Shown here: positions 21,801 through 32,812 of the stretch, in pieces
Layout: each line of letters begins with the position of its first letter
Position numbering within the stretch: the first letter of the stretch is position 1
Notes under the pieces: model-generated
What the model saw: only the letters and a program-made list of their open reading frames with translations
Database searches by the model: none
Told to the model about the DNA's origin: nothing
Position numbers and translations under genes: made by a program
Assembly (NCBI GenBank): GCA_034509425.1
Contig: JAVTVJ010000143.1
Location: 2,915,001 to 2,979,000 of the forward strand
DNA: 64,000 bases
Direction: 5' to 3'
From: Eopsaltria australis
Taxonomy: Eukaryota > Chordata > Aves > Passeriformes > Petroicidae

Positions 21801-24800
21801 CCTGATCTGGTGCAAGGCAGCCAAGAGGGTCACCTACCAAAGAGGTCAATGTCCTGTCCTTCAGTGTGGGAGCCACCAGGGTACAGGTGGGACGCTCGCA
21901 CAGAGCTCCAAACTGGAGCAGCAAATGTGTTACTTCCTCCCAGCACAAAGAGTTGACAGGGGTTAAACAAGCTCAAGAGGTGACAAACGAGTCCTACCAG
22001 AGTGGTCACAGCCCAGAGAGGCAGCTCTTCAGCCTTCCACCGTCACAGGGAGGATGTGCAAGTGCTTCTCACCCCCCAGGCCTAAGGAAGCCACCAGCTC
22101 TTACGCAAGGCAGCCACAAGCACCCAGGAGCAAGGAAGCAGCAGGCATGGGGCTCTAATTCACACCCAAGCAGCTTATTTAGGGGTGGCCATAACAACCC
22201 CATATCCTCAGTTCACCCTTCATCCCCCATCCAGCTTCCTACTCTAACATGTTGTGCCTGATTGAAAGCCCTAAAAATTAGCAAATTACCAGAATCAGTA
22301 ATTTAATCTGAAGGTGCACTTTTACCAGAGATGTGTGGGTGGACCTAAGCCCAAACACCCCCCAGGGTCTGCTGCCTTTCAATAGCAAGCAGCTTCTGCT
22401 GGGGGCATCCTACAGTGCATAATGCACACTTGGCATCAGCAAAAGTTACATCCGTGTTCCAAGGGCTTTTTGCACTCGAGGAGATCAAAGGAAAACTATG
22501 TCTTGTGGCATTTGCATGCTTGAGAGCTAAAGAATGACTTGAGCCAGAAGTCACAGACCACCACCAAAATCTGCTGGCTATCCGAGGGGTACATGTCCCA
22601 CACAAGGATCTTGCAATCTTGCAGGAACTGCCCAAAGAGACAGATTTCTGGAAGCCATAAGCACCACAGCAGCAACCCCCCACTAAGAGAAAAGTAGAGG
22701 CTTAGAGATTTTCTGCTCCACTTCCTCCCAAAAATTACAGACCCATGCTAACATGCCTGGGGAGGCTGGCCAATGTTAAGCAGGGCAGGAAGAGTCAGGG
22801 ACAAATCCTGCCCAGGGCTGCAACACAGGACGGGGACGGTCCTCAGGGTGATGGCCTTCAGCAAGGATTTAGGGGAGGGAGGCTCACATCATGACTGATG
22901 TCAAAGACACTCACTCACTCCATCCCATCCCCACCTGCCAGGATTTCTAGTTTTTAACGCAAGCTTTTGAGTCTGCTACAGCATCAGACCCACGCAGAAA
23001 CTTCAGAAACTGGACTGTGAAGAAGCTGGGAAACTTTTCTCCCTCTTAGACAAGTTAAGATTACTATTTGTGGCCATGGCAGGTCAACATTGAGAGCCAT
23101 ATGAAACACCAAGAATCACAGGCAGTGACATTTTAGGGATGATTACTAGTCAGTCCACCCTACAGATGAGCCACCAACCAAAAGCTCATTATAAATTAAA
23201 AGCAGCGAAAACACCCCTGCACCTAGTGCACACACTCACATTACAGCGTTTCAGCCTGGAAGCAGAAGGATCATCTTTCACACCTTCACGCATCGTGTTT
23301 CTCCCTTGCAGCACTAGTGGCTCCTGTCCATGGGGGGAGAGCTGGCAGGGCTGGCCAAGAAAGTCTGCCCTGAACACAAAGGTTTGCAAGGAAACCATTA
23401 CCAGTACCTGCTATTCCTGTAACCATTACCATCACCCCCAGTCCTACATGCAGAGTGACTTCATGAAAGCAGCTGGAAATAAGTCCATAGTTTCTTCTCA
23501 AGGGGGAGAAGCAAAATTAGCAACAGTGTGTAGATTAGAGGGGAAAGAGGACAGGCTTTTGCACTGCCATGCTCTTTTTTTTCTTGTACAATTGAGTGTA
23601 CTCTGATGCCATGCCCAGGATAGACCTAGCTTTGCCCCCAGTACAGGAGCAAGACTAGATCTAGGTATCTTGGGCCTCTAGGCTGATCTAGATTAGGTTC
23701 ATCATCTTTAGGGGACGACTCATAATCCAGCTCCTAAAAGGCAAGCTCTGAAGGGTATTTGCCAAAGCATCCACACAAACACAACCATGGCACTCATATA
23801 CCAGCAGGTCCAGAAGCTCTGCTGTGTTCGTCTTCCACAGCAGTCAGTCATCAGTGAAAGCACAATGCAATTTGTGAATACTCCCCTGTTAGTACACACA
23901 GTCCATTCCCCAAGTCAGAACACAGCTTATATTTCTCACCACAGAGAACACAGGAGAAATCCTGAGAGGGAAGAGCCTGCTCACGCCTTGGAAATATTCC
24001 TACCCAGCCAAAGGAGAGAACTTCCATTCCCCCCACCTTCAAGGACAAAACCAAAATGGGGAAAACCCAGCCAATGAGGTCTCTCTCCCAATGCCTCCAA
24101 AAAAGCCAAAATCAACCCTAAAAATGCAGCTTCCTTGAGATGCTTGCCCAGCCCAGAGGACAAGATAAACCCTGGCCACCTATAAAGCAAGTGAAGACAG
24201 ACACTCTCCCTGTCTCCTGTCAAATTAATCAAGATTTTCATCTCCTTAGGACTACACAAAAATTCAGGCTCTGTAGCTCTCCTGTAAGTAGGACCAGGGA
24301 CATAAAAAAAGCCAAATGACCTAGAAATACTGTCCTTCCAACCTGCCTTCCAGCCTCCCTTAGAAGTGCTGGTGTCAGCCCCAAGCAATCCTCCTTCCAT
24401 TCCAATTCTCTTCCTACAGGAGAGGGTAATTAACAAATTAGCAAATGCACAACCAGGGATAAAGCTTCCAGATTTTATTCTCCATTTCCAGAATAATTTG
24501 CAGTTTCCTTCCCTGCTTCAGAAAGCAGCCATACATCAAGGACACACTGCTGGGCGTCCAGAGGAGAGGATGCACAGATGAATACGCAGGTGCATGCTGT
24601 AATGGATATTTATTTATAACTTTGTAGGATTAAAAAGGATTTTAATGACCCTTTGCAGAGAGCTGGATAGGCTCCTTTCTCTCACATGCTCAGACACAAA
24701 GACAAATAAACAAGAGACTCAGAATGAATCCTGGCTGAAACCTTTGATAAGACCCTTGGGTATTTTAGAAGTCTCTGCTTTCACACTACCTGGCACATGA

Positions 24801-25979
24801 CTCATTAGGTGGAGGTGCTATCAATCCCTGCCTGAACCCAGCCAGAGGCAATAAGCTCCTCAAAACAGTAAATCACAGCATATCTCTGGAGAGGCAAGTG
24901 CATCTGGGACATCCATCCATGGGTACAAATCACAGCCCTACAACAAGTGATGGAAATCATGGCTGCATGGCCAACTCTAATCCCCCAAACTGCCTTGCTG
25001 GACCTTTGGCTGAAGGGGTTTTAATCCCAGCAAAGGGCTCCATCTCCTGCTCCATACACAGCACTGAGTGATACCTGAGGGACCAAAATGGGATAGGAAC
25101 AGGTGCTGGGGACTGAGCCAGCACTCCTGCCTGCACAGAGTGGAAGATTCAATAAAAATACATTGTTTCTTCCAAAGTATTTAGGTGCTTAATCCTCGTG
25201 CAACTAATGCTCACGCGGGGTCGCTTTGGGGAAATAGTAATTTTTGAACTTCCTCGCCCTACTTCCTTATACTCCCAGCAGGTCATTAAAAAGCCAAATG
25301 TATTCAAAGGGGACAAGACCAAATCCAATGTCTCAGCCTAGGCAATCCTAAAACTGCATTAAGGCAGTCCAAAATATACTTGAGGAGAAGGATTTCTGAG
25401 GGACACCTAGTCCTCAGCATGCAGCATCTCAAAGATTCAAAACCATGTTTCTAGCACCTCCACTCCTGGATCCCAATGATGCTTCCCTTCTAGAGTGGGA
25501 GAGCAAATGTCCTTTTCCAACATATGATGCTGAGTTTGCAAGATTTTAAAAATACTAGAAAGGGCAATAAAAAAAGGTCTTAAACCCAACAACTTAAACC
25601 CCCAAACAACTACAGGAGCCCTTTATGCACAGACACCTATGCAGACACAGCTTTTTTTCCCCACTGATGGTGGGCAGGTGGGAATACCATATGATGTGGT
25701 ACAACCTTGTGCCCAGGCTGGGTTAGGCCTGGGAAAGCCTCACAGTGCCACTCCTTTGGGATGAGACCCCAAGGACTTGACTAGCTGCCCTGAGAAAGTC
25801 CCATCCCAGAGGAATCAGGACAGGGAGAAGAGGAAGGAGAGATGACCTCAGAGCAAGCCTGGGAAACACCTAACTTCCTACAGGCACAAACCATCAAAAG
25901 CAAAGACCTGGGCATACTGGTCAAGAGCCCAGGGAGACTACGAGCTGCTTTCTGACAATTAAACTGTTCCTCAGAGAAG

Positions 25980-26012
25980 AGTGTGTTGTGTGTGTGTGTG
26001 TGTGTGTTTGTG
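25980..26012. repeat. (TG)n microsatellite
   Basis: About 14 TG units with one interruption, within the RASSF7 first intron. Confidence 0.9.
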
Positions 26013-27233
26013 TTGCAGGAACCAGCCAGCACTGATCACAACATGCAAAGAGGTCCACCCAGCATTCCCACCACAAATATGTTTGGCTCTTAGCAGAAAG
26101 GAGTGCTGACACCTCCAAACATTGCCAGAACTTGGAAAAGAAAATAAAAACTGGCAAGTGAAAACAGCAACCACAAAGCCTCCAAAAAAACCCAACACAA
26201 CCCGTCTTTATTCTTATCTAGAGATGCCTATGGTGTTTATCCAACCTGCTGCACACCACCAGCTGCCTCAGGCAAGCATCCAGAGGCAGAGACCAGTTCC
26301 CTGCTGCACACTCACATTTCCTGGGGGAAGCAATGTTCACAGCAGGAATCATTAAACCAGCAAGAACCCTGCAAGTGCTCTCCCTGTCAGACAGCTTCAC
26401 AACACCATCTGGGTGCCAATGGTTTACCCGGGCTGGCAGGAATAACAGGGAGCAAAGGGGAAGCTGCCACTCGCTGGGCTTCTCTGCCAACTCATCTACT
26501 CTCCTGCAGGATGCTCCAGGTGCCTCCAAAGTCCCTGCCATGCTCAGGAGCACAGTGCAGGTCTAACACCATGAAGGACATCCATGGGAGGCTCTGGACC
26601 CCCAAAAGCTGTTGAGAGCACCCAGTGTGATGTTCCACTGTCATGCAGGAGGCACCTGAGGGGACAAAGGAAGGCTTGAGCATGTAGCTCCTGAGATTAA
26701 GAGCTCCAGCAGGTTCTGTGTGCTGTAGCAGGGTTGGGAAGCAGCAGCAGCAAAAGATGCCTTCATGGCTCAATTGTCCCAAAGTTTCCACCTATGTGTT
26801 TGGTTAAGAAGTGTTTCAGGTTAATTCCCCCCGTGCCCTCCCCCCTTCTTTTTTTTTCTTTTTAAAGCAACAAGTTATTCTAGATGACTAGCCTGGGGCA
26901 GCTGGAAGCACCCCAACCCTCAAGAAAGTGCTGACTCCAGCCCACAAAAAGCCAGATAATCAGCCGCTTTTAGGAGCTCCTGAACTTGGCATCTGAAAAA
27001 TTGAAGGACATAAAAATGTTAGCAATCCTTTACAACAATAGGATTCTGTTTAAAACCTTCAGCGGAGCCACGCTTAAGCTTTAATTTGAATACACAGGTT
27101 TACAAGGGCATAGACAAGTTGGGACAGATGGAAAACATCCTTTAAAAAGATGCTCTTGAAAACAAAGCATGCATGCAGAGCTGACACTTAAAGTGTCCCT
27201 CATGCCTTTATTTAAACTTGTGCACAGAACAAG

Positions 27234-27289
27234 CCATCGTCAAGCAGCACCTGGATTTCTCCCATCGTCAAGCAGCACCTGGATTTCTC
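27234..27289. repeat. Perfect 28-bp tandem duplication
   Basis: Two identical adjacent 28-bp units (27234-27261 and 27262-27289) begin CCATCGTCAAGCAGCACC. Perfect identity implies a recent duplication by slippage, or an assembly artefact. Confidence 0.9.
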
Positions 27290-27809
27290 CCCGGCTCACC
27301 ACAGCACCCAACCTCGCATGACTCCAGAAAATACTCTGCTCTGAAGCCTTGGCACACACATCAGTGCCTCCCAGTCAGGGAGGATTAACCCTTTGTCTGG
27401 ATTTGGTCCCAAAGCATTCCCTCTCCAGCACACGGAGAAACAACAGAACATGGGCTTAGGTCAATTCTGAGCCATTACTGGAGATTTTTCCCATAGAAGA
27501 TGACATGAACAAGACAGGACAAAGAGATGCTGGAAAACATGGAAAGGATGAACCAATGTGGATCATGCAGATGCACTCAAGCAATACTGCTCTGCAGCAC
27601 GTGGTGACAGTGAAGGCAACCACGGGACACATCTCTACTGTGGAGGTGGACAACACACACATCACCAGCTTATTGCTCAGGTCTGCCTCTTTAAGACCTG
27701 GTTAGAACTAATTCCCATGTCCCCTTCACACTCATTTGCAAAGAGTTTTACATTTTAGAGCAACTGGCATCCCCTTGCTAGGAAATAGTGCAGGACCCCC
27801 AGGAACACA

Positions 27810-28073
27810 GTGCTCAACGCTGTGAGTGCTGGGCATCCGCAGGTGCTGCAAGCAGCACTCCCTGGCCACACAACTTTGTACGACGTGGTGGAAGAAAGGA
27901 TTCAGGAAAATGCATGCACTTGTGGGAGCTTCTGGATTTCCATGCCATTTCTTTTAAGAGGGCATGGGGAAGCCAGCACAGCCGAGAGGGAGTCCAGGCG
28001 CCGTGCTCAGGCTCCCCCAGCAGATAACTGGGATGTGGGAGGATTCCTGGCATTCCAACGGTACCAGCAGAAG
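27810..28073 (+). other. Candidate plus-strand exon, antisense in RASSF7 intron 1
   Basis: An open plus-strand frame from an ATG at 27810 runs in phase to a very strong donor, CAGAAG|GTAAGA, after 28073, with codons for FLAFQRYQQK just before it. A possible acceptor (CCATTTCTTTTAAG) also lies inside at about 27957. The peptide matches no family I recognise. It may be a divergent or antisense transcript from the RASSF7 island, or chance. Confidence 0.2.
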
Positions 28074-29545
28074 GTAAGAACATCCCCCTTCCCCATAGCC
28101 CCTTCCTGAGAGGGCACCACCGGCACTGCCTGATAAGGAAAACAAGCAGCGCTCGGAAAACGCTTCCCGCTCCTCCCCACTGCAGATACAGCATGTGCAC
28201 ACGGTTTGCTCTCTTCTCCCTACGAAGAGCTGCAAGTCCTGCCTCACGAGGAGCGCAGCTCCGCACAGAGCTGCCCCTCGAGGTGAGGTGAGCTGACAGG
28301 TGTGTATGCGCAGCACCGCTGCCCCGTTCCGGCGGGCGCCAGGGCCCCGCCATTTGACAGCGGAGCTCTGCCGTTCGTGCTCCCACACGCTCCCGGGGCC
28401 CCGTGCCTGCCCGGCAAGTCCCGGCAGAGCACCGGCACCGGCAACCCGGGCAGCTGGCCCCGGCTCACGGCGAGGGGCAGCCAGAGCTCCCGTCTCGTCT
28501 CTTTCAACCATTCCTCACCCGTTTCCGCCTAATCTCTCCTGAAATCAGCCATCCCAAGGGGAGTGCCATGGGCTGTGCCTGAGGCAGCCACTCGGAGCGA
28601 GAGGCGCACGGCTGGTGACCCTTTCTTCTGTACAATACCCTTGAACCCACGTTTGGGTTTTTAACCGGCAATTACTAAGTGCTGTTGCAGGGCAGAGAAA
28701 AAACCAGGAGAGGAGTTTGGTGTCCCGTCCCCCCCTCCTCCTCCCCGCAGCAGGCCACAAGTGGAGTTACGAAACAACCTGCCAACCTGCCGGCAGAGTT
28801 CACAGAAGGCATCAGAAGTATGCGGCTGGAGCCTGGCTCTTATCGAGGAATTTAACCCCTCTCCTCGGGGAGACGGAGACGTCTCTGAAGGGAGAAAGGA
28901 CGGGCGGTTTTGCCCCACGGATGCGAGGGGAGGAGGCTCCTGGCACGGGCAGCGGAGACCCCCACGCCTCGACTCCTCCGCTGGGGGCTCTGGACAGCGC
29001 TTGCCGCGCGGTGGGGCCGCGGTGCCGCTCCTGCCAGCGGGGCCTGCGTGCACCGTGCTGGGGCCGGAGCTGCTGGGGCTGCCTCGGGCAGGTGGGAGGC
29101 AAAGGCACCCGGTGCTCGACCGAGCGGGACAGGACCGGCGCAGCACCGGGCAGGTGGCAGCGGGGCCCCGGTCTCGCCAGTGCCGAATACCGCTCCCAAT
29201 AACCCCAGCCCGGGCTCTCCTGACGGGATCCGGGGTTACTGCGGCGCCCTGCCCCACTGAGCCAGCTGCTCGCCGCCCCTGCCCCACTTTGCAGCCCTGT
29301 GGGGCTGCCCCTGCCCCTGGGCCCTGCCAGGCGGGCGAGGCGCTGACTGCCCCGGGCCCGGCTCTCTCCGCGGACCCCGGGGCCAGCGGCCCCGCCTCAG
29401 CCGCAGCCCCCCTGCTCGGGGCCGCTCCCGGCGGTACCGGCCCGGCTGCGGCAGGGCAGGGCAGGGCCGCGCCCGGTGCTGCAAAGCAGCGGCAGCCGCT
29501 GCCGGGGAGGCCCGGCCCGGCCCCACCGCGCCCGTCCGCACTCAC

Positions 29546-29710
29546 CTGCCGCCGGCCCGGCCACGGCAGCGCGGCTGCGGCTGCAGCTCCGGCTCCAGCT
29601 CCGGCTCCTCTCCTGGGCGGCGGCAGCGGCCGCCCCGCTCCTCTCCCCTCCGCAGCGCGGAGCCGCGCCGATCGCAGCCCCGCCCCTCCGCGCCCCGCCC
29701 TGCCCCGCCG
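29546..29710 (-). other. RASSF7: Probable non-coding first exon of RASSF7
   Basis: A perfect minus-strand donor consensus CAG|GTGAGT follows base 29546, inside the strongest part of CpG island 3. RASSF7 needs an upstream leader exon because its first coding exon has an acceptor at 16949. No other minus-strand gene in between competes for this donor. The start site is not determinable, so the right end is approximate. Confidence 0.5.
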
Positions 29711-29711
29711 G

Positions 29712-29750
29712 CACCGCCCCGCCAGGTGAGCACCGCCCCCGCCAGGTGAG
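29712..29750 (+). repeat. 19/20-bp tandem duplication carrying CAGGTGAG
   Basis: CACCGCCCCGCCAGGTGAG at 29712-29730 is followed directly by a copy with one extra C at 29731-29750. Each copy contains a consensus plus-strand splice donor, after 29725 and after 29745. Confidence 0.85.
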
Positions 29751-29789
29751 CCCCGCCCCACACACCAAAGTCCCCCGCATCACCTCGGC

Positions 29790-30160
29790 TATTTAAAAAA
29801 AAAAGTCTGAAATCCTCCTTTAAAAAAAAAAAAAAAGTCTTCTTCTTTTAAAACCTCCCCCATCAACCTTAAATTCTCTTTTTAAAAAGTCGTAAAATCT
29901 CTCTAAAGAAACCAAGAAATTAAAATTCTCCTTTTAAAGTAACATCTTAAATTTTCCCTTATGGTTGCTTTTTAAAGAATTCATAAATTCTACATTTTCC
30001 CCCTAAAACCTTAAACTCTCCCATAAAAACTCTTAAAAAACCCTTTAAAAAGTATTGAATCCTCCTTTTATTTAAAAAGGTTATTAAATTATCTTTAAAA
30101 AATCTGAAAACCTTATCATGTTTTTTAATAGAAGACTTAAAAATCTCCTTTCCTACAAAT
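29790..30160. repeat. A/T-rich degenerate tandem block with reiterated TTTAAA
   Basis: Roughly 370 bp made of variants of CTCCTTTTAAAAA and TAAAATCTC, with at least nine TTTAAA. The junction to the CpG island at 29790 is abrupt. Base use is extreme: purine A runs and pyrimidine CTC runs alternate. It is not recognised as a known transposon. It resembles a decayed minisatellite. Confidence 0.7.
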
Positions 30161-31714
30161 AAACCAAGCAAAAACACCCTGTACTTCTCTATCCCTGGCC
30201 CTGTGGGGCCATATGGGCAGGCTCAATCCCGCCTGGAAGCACTCCACCTGTCCAACAGCAGGGCCCAGTCCTCCACCTGCCCCAGCAGGTCACTGAGTAG
30301 AACAGCGAAAACAATCCCTTTTTGGAGAGAAAGAGCTTGGCCTGGTGCAGGAGGAGGGTGCAGCCCTCAAGCCCCGTGCCCTTCAGCCGGCCGGGGGCTT
30401 AGAACGCCCTAAAACCGCAGAGAGATGACGGCAGGAAGACAGGTTCGGCCGGTTTTGGAAGCAGCAGGTGTCTGCTGCCATGCTGGAGGCTTTGCAAACT
30501 TCTCACCTCCTCCCTCTGTCAGCTTTTCCCATCATACCTCCCGAAAAACCCACCCGAAAGCTCCCCCTACCCTGCATGCCAATGCCTTTCCTCCACGGTG
30601 TCCCAAGGAATAGGAATGGTTGTGATGGCATCAACATCCCATCCTTGAGATCTCTGCTGGTAAAGGTGTTCCAGCAAGGCCTGTGCTGGTGCAACCCCAG
30701 TGCCAGACGCACAGTTATCTTTATATTTCTTTATGCAGAATGTCTTGTGAAATGTCCCACTGCTCATGAGAAAGGATAACCCCCCCCATCAGACCCCAGA
30801 TCTTGAGGTGACTGCTCCAAAACGGATCTCAGGTTTGCTGCTCCACCACAAAATGTGTGCTAATTTTAAGTTAGAGTCAGAAAAATCCCCATCTCATGGG
30901 GGCCATATGATATCCTTATCTAAGGTTCATGATATCTTTAACTACTCCCTTCTCCACATGGAAGCTGCTGGGATTAGGAGGTGATGCAACACACAAGTAC
31001 GTAGCTGTCACTCGGCAGCTTTAATTGGGTTTTTAAATGAAGTTTTCTGTTGTTCTGACATATTCCTCATAATTATGATCTCCTAAAATCAGATAGTACA
31101 TCTGGTGCTCTGTAACACAGGCCATGCCCTGGAGACCTTACAGCACAAGAGGAACAAAGATCTATAAAAGAAAACAACAAAGAGGCTGTTCTCAGGAGAT
31201 ACGTATCGTATTTAATAGGTTGGATACTCTTCTGAGATCCCAATCAGACACAAGCTGAGCAGAGGTTCATTTGCCACTAGCAAGGATGGTTGTCTTTCTT
31301 TTAAGAAAAAGATTTTGAGTTTTAAATCTTTCTACCTTTAGCAGGCTGTAAAAAGATTGGAAATCTCTTTTCACTTGTAAAGTTATTCCTGTGAAAAATA
31401 AATAAACTGACTCTGACATGCATGTCTGCGTGATCCCTTGATTTCTCCCCCTACAAAGAGTTCTCCGCACCTTCCATCAACTAAGATGGATAAAAATGTC
31501 CAAGGGATAGTTTCACACTGGTGAGCTTTTCCAGACTGGCTCATGGACCATCTTCTCAAGCCATAGCTCTGTCTCAGCCTTCAGCCTAACAAACCTTCAG
31601 ATTTATTACTAAAGCTCCTGTAATGCTGAGGCCACGTTCAGGGACTGACCAGGAATAGTGACTGAGCTGATTTCTGAATTTGTGCTCACTGCTTCCTCGC
31701 TGGGTTTTCTACAG

Positions 31715-32590
31715 GTGTATCTTAGAGTTCTGAAAAGTCACACGCTCGTTGTACACTGAGCAGCCAGGCTGCTTTAGGGAGGAGAGCAATGCTGTCTCAG
31801 CATCCTGAGCAGCTGAATCATAACCAAGCAGGTCCTTTGGTCTCTGCAGCAGCAGATGAGATAGTAATCCTATCTGAGTTTCCCCAAAGAAGATGATGCT
31901 GTCTCACTGCTGTGCTCAGGAGCACAAGAAGAGGTGTCCTGGTGCTGAGGCTTCTTAAGACACAGAATATCTTTGCACAAAATCCCCCTCCTGAGTGCAA
32001 GCATACTGTGGATGAGCAGCAGGTCACCAGCTATAGCCTCTCTCAGCAGAGCACATCTTCCCTGGGACTGCCATCCAAGCCAGCTCAAGCCCAGCCGTGT
32101 TAGTTTGTGCTACAGCCCATGGTCAGTGTGGGCGATGAGGGGAAAATGGGTATTGGAGGCACCAGAATCTGCAGAGCTTTTGGCACAAACCCCAGATGTT
32201 CAGAGCTGTGATTTGGAGGTGAACGTGGAGGAAAGTTTCTTTTCCAGGCCCATTTCTAAAAGGAAAGAGTGGGAAGTCAGATGTTCAGAGGTGCCCCACA
32301 TCCCCTGCTCCCCACAGAAGCTGGATCTGGTCAGCACCATGGCTGTCAGACCTTCCTGCCTGCTTTCCTCTCCTTCTCCCCTTGCCATGGACTCCTTGAG
32401 GCCTTGGGAATGTGCTTCCAGATCCTGCAAACCTCAGGAATTTTGTCAGTCACTATCCTTTCCTGACACAGCCACATGTCATGTGCCTCAGAGAAATTAC
32501 CCAGTGCATCCCTTGCCTGGCTGAGCACACGAAAGGGCACACCTTCCCCAGAAGATGAGTTTCCCTCTCAAATAAAGACAATCACTCCCA
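31715..32590 (+). other. Candidate plus-strand terminal exon
   Basis: The acceptor CTGGGTTTTCTACAG ends at 31714 and is followed by an open frame VYLRVLKSHTLVVH and a stop. The first downstream AATAAA follows CTCTC near 32572. This is the layout of a 3' terminal exon of a coding or lncRNA gene. No upstream partner is identified, so support is weak. Confidence 0.15.
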
Positions 32591-32724
32591 AAATCCCAGC
32601 ATTTTCAGGAAAGCCCTAGCACCAGGAGAGAAGAGTGGCCAGTACCATACGGCACGCTGACTTTCTCTTCCAGCAGACACCCTCTACCTCAAAAGCTGTA
32701 ATCCAAAGCTGGAAGTGAGGACCC

Positions 32725-32812
32725 CTCTCTCTCTCTCTCTCTCTCCAATATGTATAAATAATACAGATAATTATATCTATAAATTATATATATATATTAA
32801 TGTATATACACA
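32725..32812. repeat. (CT)n microsatellite followed by AT-rich tract
   Basis: About 10 CT units at 32725-32744, then TATA-rich sequence to about 32812. Confidence 0.85.

Larger units (their letters stand above)
16949..29545 (-). other. RASSF7: RASSF7 first intron (predicted), non-coding
   Basis: About 12.6 kb between the 5' UTR acceptor at 16949 and the CpG-island donor at 29546/29545. It holds an alternative 5' exon donor at 18700, a TG microsatellite at 25980-26012, a 28-bp tandem duplication at 27234-27289 and a plus-strand open segment at 27810-28073. No conserved protein is recognised. The remainder looks like ordinary intron. Confidence 0.5.
28240..29765. promoter_or_regulatory. RASSF7: CpG island 3, RASSF7 promoter
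   Basis: A CpG-dense block whose right part (29400-29765) is strongest. It contains the minus-strand donor GGCAG|GTGAGT at 29546/29545 and, facing the other way, two plus-strand CAG|GTGAGC sequences. Proline/arginine-rich frames inside it on both strands are composition artefacts. The right edge ends abruptly at an A/T block. Confidence 0.7.

Noticed and set aside
28661..29761. A 366-codon minus and a 322-codon plus frame in CpG island 3
   Set aside because: Mirror-image GC artefacts. The RASSF7 donor at 29546 falls inside, and neither resembles a protein.
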